Shown here in pieces: positions 55,051 to 63,966 of a DNA stretch of 64,000 nucleotides; position 1 is the first letter of the stretch; each line of letters begins with the position of its first letter. The position numbers and the translations under genes were made by a program. The notes below the pieces were generated by a model, which worked only from the letters and a program-made list of their open reading frames with translations, searched no databases and had not been told where the DNA came from. This DNA comes from Lysobacter defluvii IMMIB APB-9 = DSM 18482 (lineage in GTDB: Bacteria > Pseudomonadota > Gammaproteobacteria > Xanthomonadales > Xanthomonadaceae): assembly GCF_000423325.1 (NCBI RefSeq), contig NZ_AUHT01000007.1:49243-113242 (forward strand), given 5' to 3'.

Positions 55051-55588
55051 GGCGAGCCGGCTTTCCGGCTGGACCCTGGTGGCCCTGGTGCCGTGGGTGG
55101 CCCTTGCCGCCTGCGCGGGCCCTCTCCAGCGGACCGGGCCGGAACACCCCGCAATGGAAGAAGTAGCGCGGTTGATGCGCGGGTTCGCCGACGGATCCAT
55201 CCCGGGCAGTCAGCTCGCGGCGGGCCTGGGAGTGGAAACCTCGGGGATCGACTTGTCGCGGGAGCACTGGAGCTTCACGGCCGGGGATCTCCCTACCGCC
55301 GACGGCTATCGCATCGAGTCCTTCGAGGTGAGGGTCCGCCAGGGAGGCTTTGACGACGCCCCCTTCGTCCTGCTCTACGTGCACGACACCCCATGCCTGC
55401 CTTTCCGGCAGTTCGCGCTCGCCGCGGGGGCGCACGAGCGGGTCGAGTTCCCTTCGAGCGCACACGACCCCGCCAGCGGGTGGGTGAGTGGTTACGCCCA
55501 CGAATCCGAGAGTGGCGGCCGCTTCCTCGTGGCCAGCGGCCATGACGAATGGAAGTGTGTGACGCTGATGACCGCCGCCCGGAACTAA
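55001..55588 (+). CDS. Lipoprotein of unknown function, paralogue A
   Basis: The 195-residue product has a probable lipoprotein signal (ALVPWVALAAC). Residues about 60-195 form a mixed alpha/beta domain containing the pattern VRVRQGGFDDAP, a PC-containing loop, GAHERVEFP and KCVTLMTA. The same order of motifs occurs in the next gene, so the two are paralogues. The start is uncertain: the ATG at 55001 overlaps the kinase gene, and an internal GTG near 55079 would give a short signal. Function unknown. Confidence 0.65.
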   Translation: MTSLRRSSGSSSGTTCRASRLSGWTLVALVPWVALAACAGPLQRTGPEHPAMEEVARLMRGFADGSIPGSQLAAGLGVETSGIDLSREHWSFTAGDLPTADGYRIESFEVRVRQGGFDDAPFVLLYVHDTPCLPFRQFALAAGAHERVEFPSSAHDPASGWVSGYAHESESGGRFLVASGHDEWKCVTLMTAARN

Positions 55589-55636
55589 TCCCGGGCGAGG
55601 ATCACTCCTGCGGCATATGAAGCCTTGAGAGGACAC

Positions 55637-56218
55637 ATGCACTTGAAGCCCGTTCTTCTCGCCGTCGCGGTCATCACGAGCCTGCTTGCCGCTTGCCATG
55701 CGGGACTGGCCCAAGCCCCGTCTGACGCGACGCAGCAGCCCACGCTCGAAGCCCTTGCCGACGCCATGGATGCCATCGCGAAGGGCGAATCCACGGTGTC
55801 CCGCGCCCTTGAACCGCTGGTCCCTTTGCCGTCCCCCGGGGAAGCGCGCCCGCCGGCCGATGCCAGGACCGCCGGCTTCGTTGATCCTCGGGGACACGTT
55901 GTCCGGGAGATCGAGATCCGTACCCGGCTCGGGGGCGTCGATAGTTCCAGGCTGGTACTCGCGAGGGTAGAGCCCGAACCCTGCGCGGGCATCCAAGCTT
56001 TGTCGGCACGCGTGGGTGCGACTGAAACTTTCCGTATCCCGCCTTCTCCGCATGCCCCCACGGGAACACCCGGCACGCTTGGCTACACCGCCGAATATCC
56101 CGATGGGGGCAAGCTCATGGTTGCGGCCGATACCGATGCACCAGACTGCATCACCTTGATCACGGCCCGGCAACCCCTTGCCCGGGCACGACGCTACGAG
56201 GACACGCCTGCCGGGTGA
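55637..56218 (+). CDS. Lipoprotein of unknown function, paralogue B
   Basis: The 193-residue product has a signal peptide and lipobox LAAC (17-20), and a mature domain clearly related to paralogue A: IRTRLGGVDSSRLVLARVEPEPC, GATETFRIPPSPHAP, GYTAEYPDGGKLMVAAD and CITLITAR. Two conserved Cys could form a disulfide. GAGAGGA lies upstream of the ATG. It begins 48 bases after the stop of paralogue A and probably shares its transcript. No family is recognised. Confidence 0.75.
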   Translation: MHLKPVLLAVAVITSLLAACHAGLAQAPSDATQQPTLEALADAMDAIAKGESTVSRALEPLVPLPSPGEARPPADARTAGFVDPRGHVVREIEIRTRLGGVDSSRLVLARVEPEPCAGIQALSARVGATETFRIPPSPHAPTGTPGTLGYTAEYPDGGKLMVAADTDAPDCITLITARQPLARARRYEDTPAG

Positions 56219-56221
56219 TTG

Positions 56222-56254
56222 CTGCAATACGGCGTTCCGCCCATTGCGCCCTAC
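56222..56254. repeat. Degenerate copy of the nrdJ palindromic repeat
   Basis: The segment contains GCAATACGGC, TTCCGCC and ATTGCGCCCTAC, the core of the palindrome at 22739-22771, with several mismatches. It sits between two convergent genes and suggests a dispersed intergenic element. Confidence 0.55.
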
Positions 56255-56266
56255 AACGCCGCAAGA

Positions 56267-56998
56267 TTATTCCTGCGGCCACTTCGGCAGGTTCGAGGGA
56301 TCCAGCCCCCGCGTCTCGAACACCGCGGTGCGGGTACCGCCCGCCTTCACCGGGAACTCGATGCTGAGCACGTCGGCGGCGATGGCGTGCCGCCACAGGG
56401 CTTTCTCGTCCTCGATGAACATCGCGATCGCCTCGTCGGTGTCCGGGCGGCTGCCGTCCATGGTGACCGGCTCCGCGTCGTCGAGGGTCACCCTGAGGTC
56501 GCAGCCGGAGTAGCAGTCGAAGTCGCCGGTCTCCAGCGTCAGGTAGGCGCTGGTGCCCCACTCCGGATGGTCCCGGAAGATCAACCGGACAGGACGGGCG
56601 CTGCCGTCGTCGGTCTTGACGTTGTCCTTCGCATAGATCGCCGCGGAGATCTGCGCCCCGCCACTGGCCTGCGGCTCGCGCTGGTAGGCCCACAGGGCGG
56701 CGGTACGCTCGTCCTCGCGGATGTCGTTCGCCCGCTGGGCGGCATCGGCGTGGCGCTCCTTGATCGCGGCCGCGGCCTCGCTCTCCGGGTACTGCGACAG
56801 CAGCACGTCGCCGTGCGCCTTCGCCAGCTGCCAGTTCTCCGCGTCGTAGTTCTCCTCGAACTGGCGGGCCATGTCGGCGGCCGCCTCTTCGGCGGCCGCG
56901 GCCTGGCGGGCGCGCTCGGCCTCGGGATCGGCAGCCGGCTGGCAGGCGGCCAGGCCGAGGGTGATGGCGGTGCACAGGAGGGCGGTGCGGAGGTTCAT
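56267..56998 (-). CDS. Lipoprotein of unknown function
   Basis: The 243-residue lipoprotein (lipobox LAAC about residues 16-19) has a coiled Ala/Glu-rich helical region (about 25-110) and a beta-rich C-terminal half containing RLIFRDHPEWGTSAYLTLETGDFDCYSGCDLRVTLDD. The two Cys in DCYSGC may form a disulfide. I do not recognise a family. It is convergent with paralogue B, and a repeat array lies just upstream of its start. Confidence 0.75.
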   Translation of the reverse strand: MNLRTALLCTAITLGLAACQPAADPEAERARQAAAAEEAAADMARQFEENYDAENWQLAKAHGDVLLSQYPESEAAAAIKERHADAAQRANDIREDERTAALWAYQREPQASGGAQISAAIYAKDNVKTDDGSARPVRLIFRDHPEWGTSAYLTLETGDFDCYSGCDLRVTLDDAEPVTMDGSRPDTDEAIAMFIEDEKALWRHAIAADVLSIEFPVKAGGTRTAVFETRGLDPSNLPKWPQE

Positions 56999-57060
56999 GG
57001 GCGCTTCCTACAGGCTGGACGGATGCATTGTAAGAGCGGGTTCCCCGCCAGCGGCCATGG

Positions 57061-57121
57061 ATCCCCGCGTGCGCGGGGATGACAGGCACGCGCAGGGATG
57101 ACGGGCGCGCGCGGGGATGGC
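57061..57121. repeat. Degenerate tandem repeats of the CCCCGCG...GGGGATGAC palindrome
   Basis: Three adjacent units resemble (a)cgcgcggggatgac: 57061-57083, 57084-57102 and 57103-57121. The first is palindromic (ccccgcg/cgcgggg). They resemble the 36711-36740 element and sit in the gap upstream of the lipoprotein gene. Confidence 0.7.
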
Positions 57122-57128
57122 GGAAACG

Positions 57129-57154
57129 CAGCGGCCGCCCGGAGGCGGCCGCTG
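57129..57154 (-). terminator. Rho-independent terminator after the M1 peptidase gene
   Basis: A perfect 11-bp stem (57129-57139 with 57144-57154) with a 4-base loop is followed on the minus strand by cgtttcc. It lies 30 bases past the peptidase stop. Confidence 0.65.
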
Positions 57155-57184
57155 GTGGTGCATGTGGCGTGGTTCGCCCGGGCG

Positions 57185-59131
57185 TTATTCCGCGACCGGC
57201 GCGGCCGTCTCGCCCTTGGCTTCGGCGATCACCCGCTCCACCGAGGCGGTGGTGATCGGGTGGTAGCCGGGGCGGGCCTTCTCCAGCACCCGCTCGGCGA
57301 TGGCCAGGCCCTCGGGGGTTTTCACCAGCTCGGCGTAGGTCGGCATGATCAGCTTGCGGCGGCCGATCTCCTCGAGGAACTCCTCGATCTCGCCGTTGGC
57401 CTGGTCGTAGCCGCTACGGACGGCGAGCGGGTACCAGCGCATGGCGATCTCGCCGTTGGCGGTGCCGGTGAACTCGTACGCGCGGTCGAGTTCGGCCAGC
57501 TGGGCCTGCTCCAGGGTGGGCGGCATGCCGTCGAGGAAGTGCAGCCACTCCTGGGTGGACCAGGCGTCGGTGGCGTCCTTCGCCGGCAGGCCCTCGCCGT
57601 CGAGCCAGGCCTGGCGCAGCGCGTCGACCTGGTCGAACTGGGTCGAGGCCGACACCGGGGCGGAGTCCGGGATGCCCGGCTCGTACAGCCACTGCTCCAG
57701 CTCGGCCTCCGTGACCTTGCCGGGGTTCGCGCCCAGCAGGTGCTCGCTGGCGTAGTCGAAGAAGGTCTGCGTGGTGACGGACTGGAACGCGAAGTCGTCG
57801 AAGTACTTGCGCAGGAAGGCATCGAAGGCCTCGCGGCCGAAGCGCTGCTCCAGGAACATCAGGAACCAGGCGCCCTTGTCGTAGGCCACCGCGGTGTAGG
57901 TCGAGTTGGCGTCGACCTCGACCTCCGGGCGGATCGCCAGGGCCTGTGCCTGCGGATCCATGCTGTCGAGGCTGGCGCGCAGGTCGTTCTGGGCGATCGC
58001 GGCCTCCATCACGGCGAAGTCGCGGCCGTAGAGCTCCTCGACGATGCGGTTCTCGACGTAGCTGGTGATGCCCTCGTTGAGCCACTGGTCCTTCGGGGTG
58101 GCGAAGGTGACCAGGTTGCCCGACCAGCTGTGCGCCAGCTCGTGGGCGATCAGCGAGACCAGCGACTTGTCGCCGACGATCACGGTGGGGGTGATGAAGC
58201 TCAGGCGCGGGTTTTCCATGCCGCCGTACGGGAACGAGGGCGGCAGGATCAGCAGGTCGTAGCGGCCCCACTGGTACGGGCCGTACAGCTCCTCGGTGAC
58301 CTGGATCATCTTCTCGGTGTCGGCGAACTCCTCCACCGCGGCCTCGACCATGCCCGGCTCGGCCCAGACGCCGGCACGCTCGCTGATCGGCTCGAACACC
58401 AGGTCGCCGGCCGCGATCGCCAGCAGGTAGGACGGGATCGGCTGCGGCATCTCGAAGCGGTAGTCGCCGTCGCGCTCCGCCTCCGGATCGTTGTCCGCGC
58501 TCATCAGCACCATCACGTCATCCGGGCTGGTGACGTGCGCGGTGTAGGTGAAGCGCACCTGCGGGGTGTCCTGCAGCGGCACCCAGGAGCGGGCGTGGAT
58601 CTGCTGGGACTGGCTGAACATGAAGGGCTGCTCGCCGCCGTCGGTCATCGCAGGGGTCAGCCACTGCAGGCCCGAAGCCTCCGGCGACGTCGTGTAGTTC
58701 ACGCGGATGCGCGGGTTTCGGTCCGGGGCCTGGATGGTGAGCTTGCTGCCCAGGCGCGGGTCGGCTTCGGCCAGCGAGTACTCCAGGTCCTGCCACTTGC
58801 CGTCGCCGCGCTCGCCGACCACCTTGTCGATGGTGAGGTCGCGGGTGTCGAGCACCAGCTCGCGGGCACTGTCGTCGCGCCAGTCCAGTGTGTAGGTCGC
58901 GCTGCCGGACAGGGTCTTCGCGTCGAAATCCATGTCCAGCTCCAGCGCCAGGTCGTCGATGCGGACCTTGGCCGGCTCTGCGTAGGAGAACGGGTCGTGC
59001 TCGACCACGGCGGCCACCGGGTCGGTACGGCCCTCGGGCGCGGACGCGGCGCCGGCGGGGACGGCCTCGCGCGAGCAGCCGGTCACCGCGAACGCGGCGG
59101 CCAGGCAAAGGGTCATCATCGGAAGTCGCAT
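57185..59131 (-). CDS. M1 family zinc aminopeptidase lipoprotein (LTA4H-like)
   Basis: The 648-residue exported protein (signal with VTGC lipobox, about 16-19) has the M1 exopeptidase motif GGMEN (303-307) and zinc motif HELAH (330-334) with the third ligand Glu353 in NEGITSYVENR. The C-terminal helical domain resembles leukotriene-A4 hydrolase. It should remove N-terminal residues from peptides in the periplasm. A strong stem-loop ends the gene downstream. Confidence 0.93.
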   Translation of the reverse strand: MRLPMMTLCLAAAFAVTGCSREAVPAGAASAPEGRTDPVAAVVEHDPFSYAEPAKVRIDDLALELDMDFDAKTLSGSATYTLDWRDDSARELVLDTRDLTIDKVVGERGDGKWQDLEYSLAEADPRLGSKLTIQAPDRNPRIRVNYTTSPEASGLQWLTPAMTDGGEQPFMFSQSQQIHARSWVPLQDTPQVRFTYTAHVTSPDDVMVLMSADNDPEAERDGDYRFEMPQPIPSYLLAIAAGDLVFEPISERAGVWAEPGMVEAAVEEFADTEKMIQVTEELYGPYQWGRYDLLILPPSFPYGGMENPRLSFITPTVIVGDKSLVSLIAHELAHSWSGNLVTFATPKDQWLNEGITSYVENRIVEELYGRDFAVMEAAIAQNDLRASLDSMDPQAQALAIRPEVEVDANSTYTAVAYDKGAWFLMFLEQRFGREAFDAFLRKYFDDFAFQSVTTQTFFDYASEHLLGANPGKVTEAELEQWLYEPGIPDSAPVSASTQFDQVDALRQAWLDGEGLPAKDATDAWSTQEWLHFLDGMPPTLEQAQLAELDRAYEFTGTANGEIAMRWYPLAVRSGYDQANGEIEEFLEEIGRRKLIMPTYAELVKTPEGLAIAERVLEKARPGYHPITTASVERVIAEAKGETAAPVAE

Positions 59132-59213
59132 GGCGGATCCGTGGTTTTGATCGGACCCGTGAGTGTAGCCGCGAGGTGAAGGGGGCGCGAAGTACCGGAG
59201 CTGGCCGTTCGGA

Positions 59214-59981
59214 TCAGAACCGGTAGCCGGTATGCACCGCGCAGATGCCCGCCGAAAGGTTGCGGTAGCTGCAGCGCTCCAGCCCGGCCGCTTCCATCAT
59301 CGCCTTCAGCTCATCCTGGGGCGGGTGCTTGCGGATGCTCTCGGCGAGGTAGCGGTAGCTGTCCTCGTCGCCTGCGAACAGGCGCCCCAGCCGCGGCAGC
59401 ACCTGGAAGGAATGGAAGTCGTAGACCGGGCGGAACCACTCCGGCTTGACCTCGGAGAATTCCAGCACCCGAGCCTGCCCGCCGACCTTGAGCACGCGGC
59501 GGATCTCGCGCAGCGCGGCGTCCTTGTCGGTCACGTTGCGCAGGCCGAAGGCCATGGTCACCAGGTCGAAGCTGGCATCGGGGAACGGCAGGGCCTCGGC
59601 GTTGCACTGCACGTACTCGAAGCCGTCGACGTACCCCCGGTCGAGCATGCGGTCGCGGCCCACGCGCAGCATGTCGCCGTTGATGTCGCCCAGCACGATC
59701 GACCCGGTCGCGCCCACCCGCGGCCGCAGCAGCGCGGCGATGTCGCCGGTCCCGCCGGCCAGGTCCAGCACCCGGTCGCCGCGGCGCACCTGCGAGGTCG
59801 CCACGTAGTAGCGCTTCCACGCGCGGTGGATGCCCAGCGACATCAGGTCGTTCATCAGGTCGTAGTTGCCTGCGACCGAGGAGAACACCTGGCCGACCAG
59901 CTTCTGCTTGTCCCGCGCCGGGACGTCGCGGAAGCCGAAGTGGGTGGTGTCGTCGGGCTTGTTGCCGGGGGTCTGGTCCAT
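59214..59981 (-). CDS. ubiE: Ubiquinone/menaquinone biosynthesis methyltransferase
   Basis: The 255-residue class I methyltransferase C-methylates demethoxyubiquinol and/or demethylmenaquinol. Landmarks are FGFRDVPARDKQKLVGQVF, the SAM motif VLDLAGGTGDIAALL, MTMAFGLRNVTDKD, and the C-terminal SYRNLSAGICAVHTGYR. The ATG in front of DQTPGNK is chosen; an upstream ORF extension would be unrelated. It is divergent from the deaminase gene, with 76 bases between. Confidence 0.96.
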   Translation of the reverse strand: MDQTPGNKPDDTTHFGFRDVPARDKQKLVGQVFSSVAGNYDLMNDLMSLGIHRAWKRYYVATSQVRRGDRVLDLAGGTGDIAALLRPRVGATGSIVLGDINGDMLRVGRDRMLDRGYVDGFEYVQCNAEALPFPDASFDLVTMAFGLRNVTDKDAALREIRRVLKVGGQARVLEFSEVKPEWFRPVYDFHSFQVLPRLGRLFAGDEDSYRYLAESIRKHPPQDELKAMMEAAGLERCSYRNLSAGICAVHTGYRF

Positions 59982-60057
59982 GGGCGGATTATCGCACTGG
60001 TGGACCGCGCGGGGCGGCATGTCAGGATGGGAACCCCCTTTCCCGCAGGAGCCGCCC

Positions 60058-60528
60058 ATGGACATGGACATCGACCAGTACCGCGCAATGCTTGACACCG
60101 CCCTCGAGGAGGCCCGCACCGGCCTGGCGGAGGGAGGCATCCCGATCGGGGCCGCGCTGTACCACGCCGACGGCAGCGTGCTCGGCTCCGGCCGCAACCG
60201 CCGCGTGCAGGAGGGCGACCCCTCCATCCACGGCGAGACCGACGCCTTCCGCAAGGCCGGCCGCCAGGCTTCCTACCGCGACACCATCATGGTCACCACG
60301 CTGGCGCCGTGCTGGTACTGCAGCGGCCTGGTGCGGCAGTTCGGCATCGGCACCGTGGTCGTGGGCGAGTCGGTGAACTTCGCCGGCGGCCTGGACTGGC
60401 TGCGCGAGGCAGGCGTGCGGGTGATCGACCTCGCCGACGAGCGCTGCATCGACATGATGCGGGACTGGATCGCGGCGAATCCGGCGTTGTGGAACGAGGA
60501 CATCGGCGAGGAGTGCCACCCCGGCTGA
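60058..60528 (+). CDS. Nucleoside/cytosine deaminase (yeast Fcy1-like)
   Basis: The 156-residue cytidine-deaminase-fold protein has zinc ligands His58 (SIHGE with proton shuttle Glu60), Cys85 and Cys88 in LAPCWYC. Overall order and end (NPALWNEDIGEE) are close to yeast cytosine deaminase (ligands His62, Glu64, Cys91, Cys94). It should deaminate cytosine or a related base. Bacterial CodA is unrelated, so a fungal-type enzyme in this bacterium is notable. CAGGAG precedes the ATG. Confidence 0.88.
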   Translation: MDMDIDQYRAMLDTALEEARTGLAEGGIPIGAALYHADGSVLGSGRNRRVQEGDPSIHGETDAFRKAGRQASYRDTIMVTTLAPCWYCSGLVRQFGIGTVVVGESVNFAGGLDWLREAGVRVIDLADERCIDMMRDWIAANPALWNEDIGEECHPG

Positions 60529-60613
60529 ACGCGGCCGACGTGGGGTACGCCCCAGTTGGCGCAGCGGTACCGCGTGCCGAGACTGGTCCACCCCCGACCG
60601 GAAGGACCTTCCC

Positions 60614-61411
60614 ATGCTCGGCATCGGCAACGACCTCAACGCCTCCACGCTCTCCGGCCTGGCCTGGCAGCCCGAAGCGGCGCCGGTCCGCGACGGCCTG
60701 GCCACCGCGGCGGACCGCACGTCGGTCGCCGGCGGCGTGGCGCGCATGCTGGACGCCGCCAACCAGGCGGCCGCGGCCCCCGGGCGTGACGGCGGCGAGC
60801 GCACTCTGCTCGCGTCCGAGGACAGCGTCACCGCCGGCGGCGTGCGCGATGCCTACGACCTGCAGCTGTTCCGCGAGGCGGACGGCAGCCTGACCCTGGA
60901 CATGGCGATGGCCATCGACTTCAACTTCGTCGATGGCGAGCGCGGGCTGGACTGGAACGCGCAGGACAAGCAGCAGTTCATCGAGGACTTCGAGCGCGTG
61001 GTGCTGGAGTCGTGGGACGGCCACACCATCACCACCGACCAGGGCCAGGAGGTCACGCTGTCGATCGACCTGGACATCCACGAGCTGGGCACGCCCGGCT
61101 CCGGGGACGGCAACTGGACCGTCGACATCATCCGCATCGAGGAAGGCGGCTTCAGCCAGAGCTACGTGATCCCGAGCCAGAACACCGGCGTGTTCGACAG
61201 CGAGGACGTGAAGCCGGTGCACAAGGGCGCGAGCGACCCGCAGGTCGGCGCCGCCCACGAGTTCGGCCACATGATCGGCCTGCCCGACGAGTACAACGGT
61301 CGCGCCGGTCCCGAGGCCATGAAGGACACCGACAGCCTGATGCATACTGGCATGGACGTGCGGGAGCGCCACATGGACCTGTTTGAATCGTGGGTGGAAT
61401 CCGTCCACTGA
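60614..61411 (+). CDS. Metzincin-like zinc metallopeptidase, unknown subfamily
   Basis: The 265-residue protein has no signal peptide or membrane segment. Near the C-terminus lies HEFGHMIGLPDEY (215-227), the metzincin pattern HExxHxxGxxD (ligands His215, His219 and Asp225, base Glu216), and a candidate Met-turn at SLMHTG (Met243). The rest (about 70-200) is an acidic alpha/beta domain, unlike matrixins or serralysins. It may be a toxin or secreted-by-another-route protease. The next gene overlaps it. Confidence 0.75.
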   Translation: MLGIGNDLNASTLSGLAWQPEAAPVRDGLATAADRTSVAGGVARMLDAANQAAAAPGRDGGERTLLASEDSVTAGGVRDAYDLQLFREADGSLTLDMAMAIDFNFVDGERGLDWNAQDKQQFIEDFERVVLESWDGHTITTDQGQEVTLSIDLDIHELGTPGSGDGNWTVDIIRIEEGGFSQSYVIPSQNTGVFDSEDVKPVHKGASDPQVGAAHEFGHMIGLPDEYNGRAGPEAMKDTDSLMHTGMDVRERHMDLFESWVESVH

Positions 61412-61788
61412 AGCCGCGCGCATTGGCGCTCGCCGGGATGCTGGTGGCATGCTCCAGCGTCCTTCCAGCCTGCAACGCCATGCCCCTGAACGGTGAACAG
61501 ACCAGGCCCGGCAGCGCCCACGCAAAGGCGTGGGCCGCGGTGGCGTCCGCAACGGACCCGGTGGCGCAGCGCGCGGCGCTGGACGCATTCCTCGCGCTTG
61601 AGCGGCCGCCGGGCGCCCGGCCCGTGCAGGTACACGTGTACCGCCGCGGCAGCGGCGAGCGGGCGCGGATCGACCAGGCGCTCTGGGACGAGCCCGCGGC
61701 CTTCGAAGTCGAGTTGCGGCTGAACGGGGACGAATACCGCTTCGTGCCGCTGTCGCGCGCCAGCCTGGAGCCGCTGTTCCGCGAGTAG
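61390..61788 (+). CDS. Small exported/lipoprotein-like protein
   Basis: The product is 132 residues from a GTG overlapping the metzincin gene by 22 bases; its start is uncertain. A hydrophobic signal with two possible lipobox Cys (MLVAC and LPAC) is followed by a polar, alpha/beta mature part without a known domain. The overlap indicates translational coupling to the metallopeptidase gene, consistent with an inhibitor or immunity role, which remains a guess. Confidence 0.55.
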   Translation: MGGIRPLKPRALALAGMLVACSSVLPACNAMPLNGEQTRPGSAHAKAWAAVASATDPVAQRAALDAFLALERPPGARPVQVHVYRRGSGERARIDQALWDEPAAFEVELRLNGDEYRFVPLSRASLEPLFRE

Positions 61789-61797
61789 CCCCGGCCG

Positions 61798-63201
<1,404 letters not shown>

Positions 63202-63222
63202 GGGGTTTTCCTGGCTTTTCTC

Positions 63223-63330
63223 CCTTCTCCCGCCTGCGGGAGAAGGTGCCCGAAGGGCGGATGAGGGCGCTTCTGTTGCAAGAGCACAAGCGGGCCCTCA
63301 CCCCGGCCCTCTCCCGCAAGCGGGAGAGGG
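63223..63330. repeat. Pair of related palindromes between hslV and hslU
   Basis: Two palindromes with 11-bp arms, 63223-63246 (ccttctcccgc / gcgggagaagg) and 63307-63330 (ccctctcccgc / gcgggagaggg), lie about 84 bases apart. A smaller gcccgaagggc hairpin and complementary tgagggc/gccctca arms between them let the whole region fold into a larger structure. This pattern is dispersed in related genomes. It may uncouple hslV and hslU expression. Confidence 0.85.
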
Positions 63331-63343
63331 GGAATGGGGCGGG

Positions 63344-63895
63344 TCAGATTTCTTCGACCACGACGTTGCCGTTGGTGTAGATGCACACTTCGCCGGCGAT
63401 GCGGATCGCCTCGGTGGCCACGGTCCTGGCATCCAGTTCAGTGTGGGTCATCAGCGCGCGGGCGGCGGACAGGGCGTACATGCCGCCGGAGCCAATGGCG
63501 ATGATCCCGTCGTCGGGCTCGATCACGTCACCGGTGCCGCTGATGACCAGCGAGGTCTCGCGGTCGGCCACAGCCAGCAGGGCCTCGAGCTTCCCGAGGC
63601 GGCGCTCGGTCCGCCAGTCCTTGGCCATCTCCACCGCGGCGCGGGTCAGCTGGCCGTGCTTTTCCAGCTTGGCCTCGAACAGCTCGAACAGCGTGAAGGC
63701 ATCGGCGGCGGCACCGGCAAAGCCCGCGATCACCTGGTTGTCGCGGCCCAGGCGGCGGATCTTGCGGGCGTTGGATTTCATGACCGTGTTGCCCAGCGTC
63801 ACCTGCCCGTCGCCCGCCACGGCGACGCGGCCGTCGCGGCGCACCGAGACAATGGTGGTGGCGTGGAACACATTGGGGTTCTGGCTGGGATCCAT
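63344..63895 (-). CDS. hslV: HslUV protease proteolytic subunit
   Basis: The 183-residue threonine peptidase forms the core of the HslUV chamber. The catalytic Thr lies in ATTIVSVRR after a 12-residue extension ([12 protein letters not shown]), instead of directly after Met as in E. coli. The extension must be removed to expose the Thr amine; similar extensions are known in Xanthomonas. Other landmarks are [13 protein letters not shown] and [14 protein letters not shown]. The upstream region ends at a heptamer repeat at the window edge. Confidence 0.95.
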   Translation of the reverse strand: MDPSQNPNVFHATTIVSVRRDGRVAVAGDGQVTLGNTVMKSNARKIRRLGRDNQVIAGFAGAAADAFTLFELFEAKLEKHGQLTRAAVEMAKDWRTERRLGKLEALLAVADRETSLVISGTGDVIEPDDGIIAIGSGGMYALSAARALMTHTELDARTVATEAIRIAGEVCIYTNGNVVVEEI

Positions 63896-63966
63896 GGGGG
63901 CCTTCGACAGCGGTAGTCCCACCCTGTGTGGGGGTGGCGCCCCCAAACGCAAGCCCCGGCGCTCCG

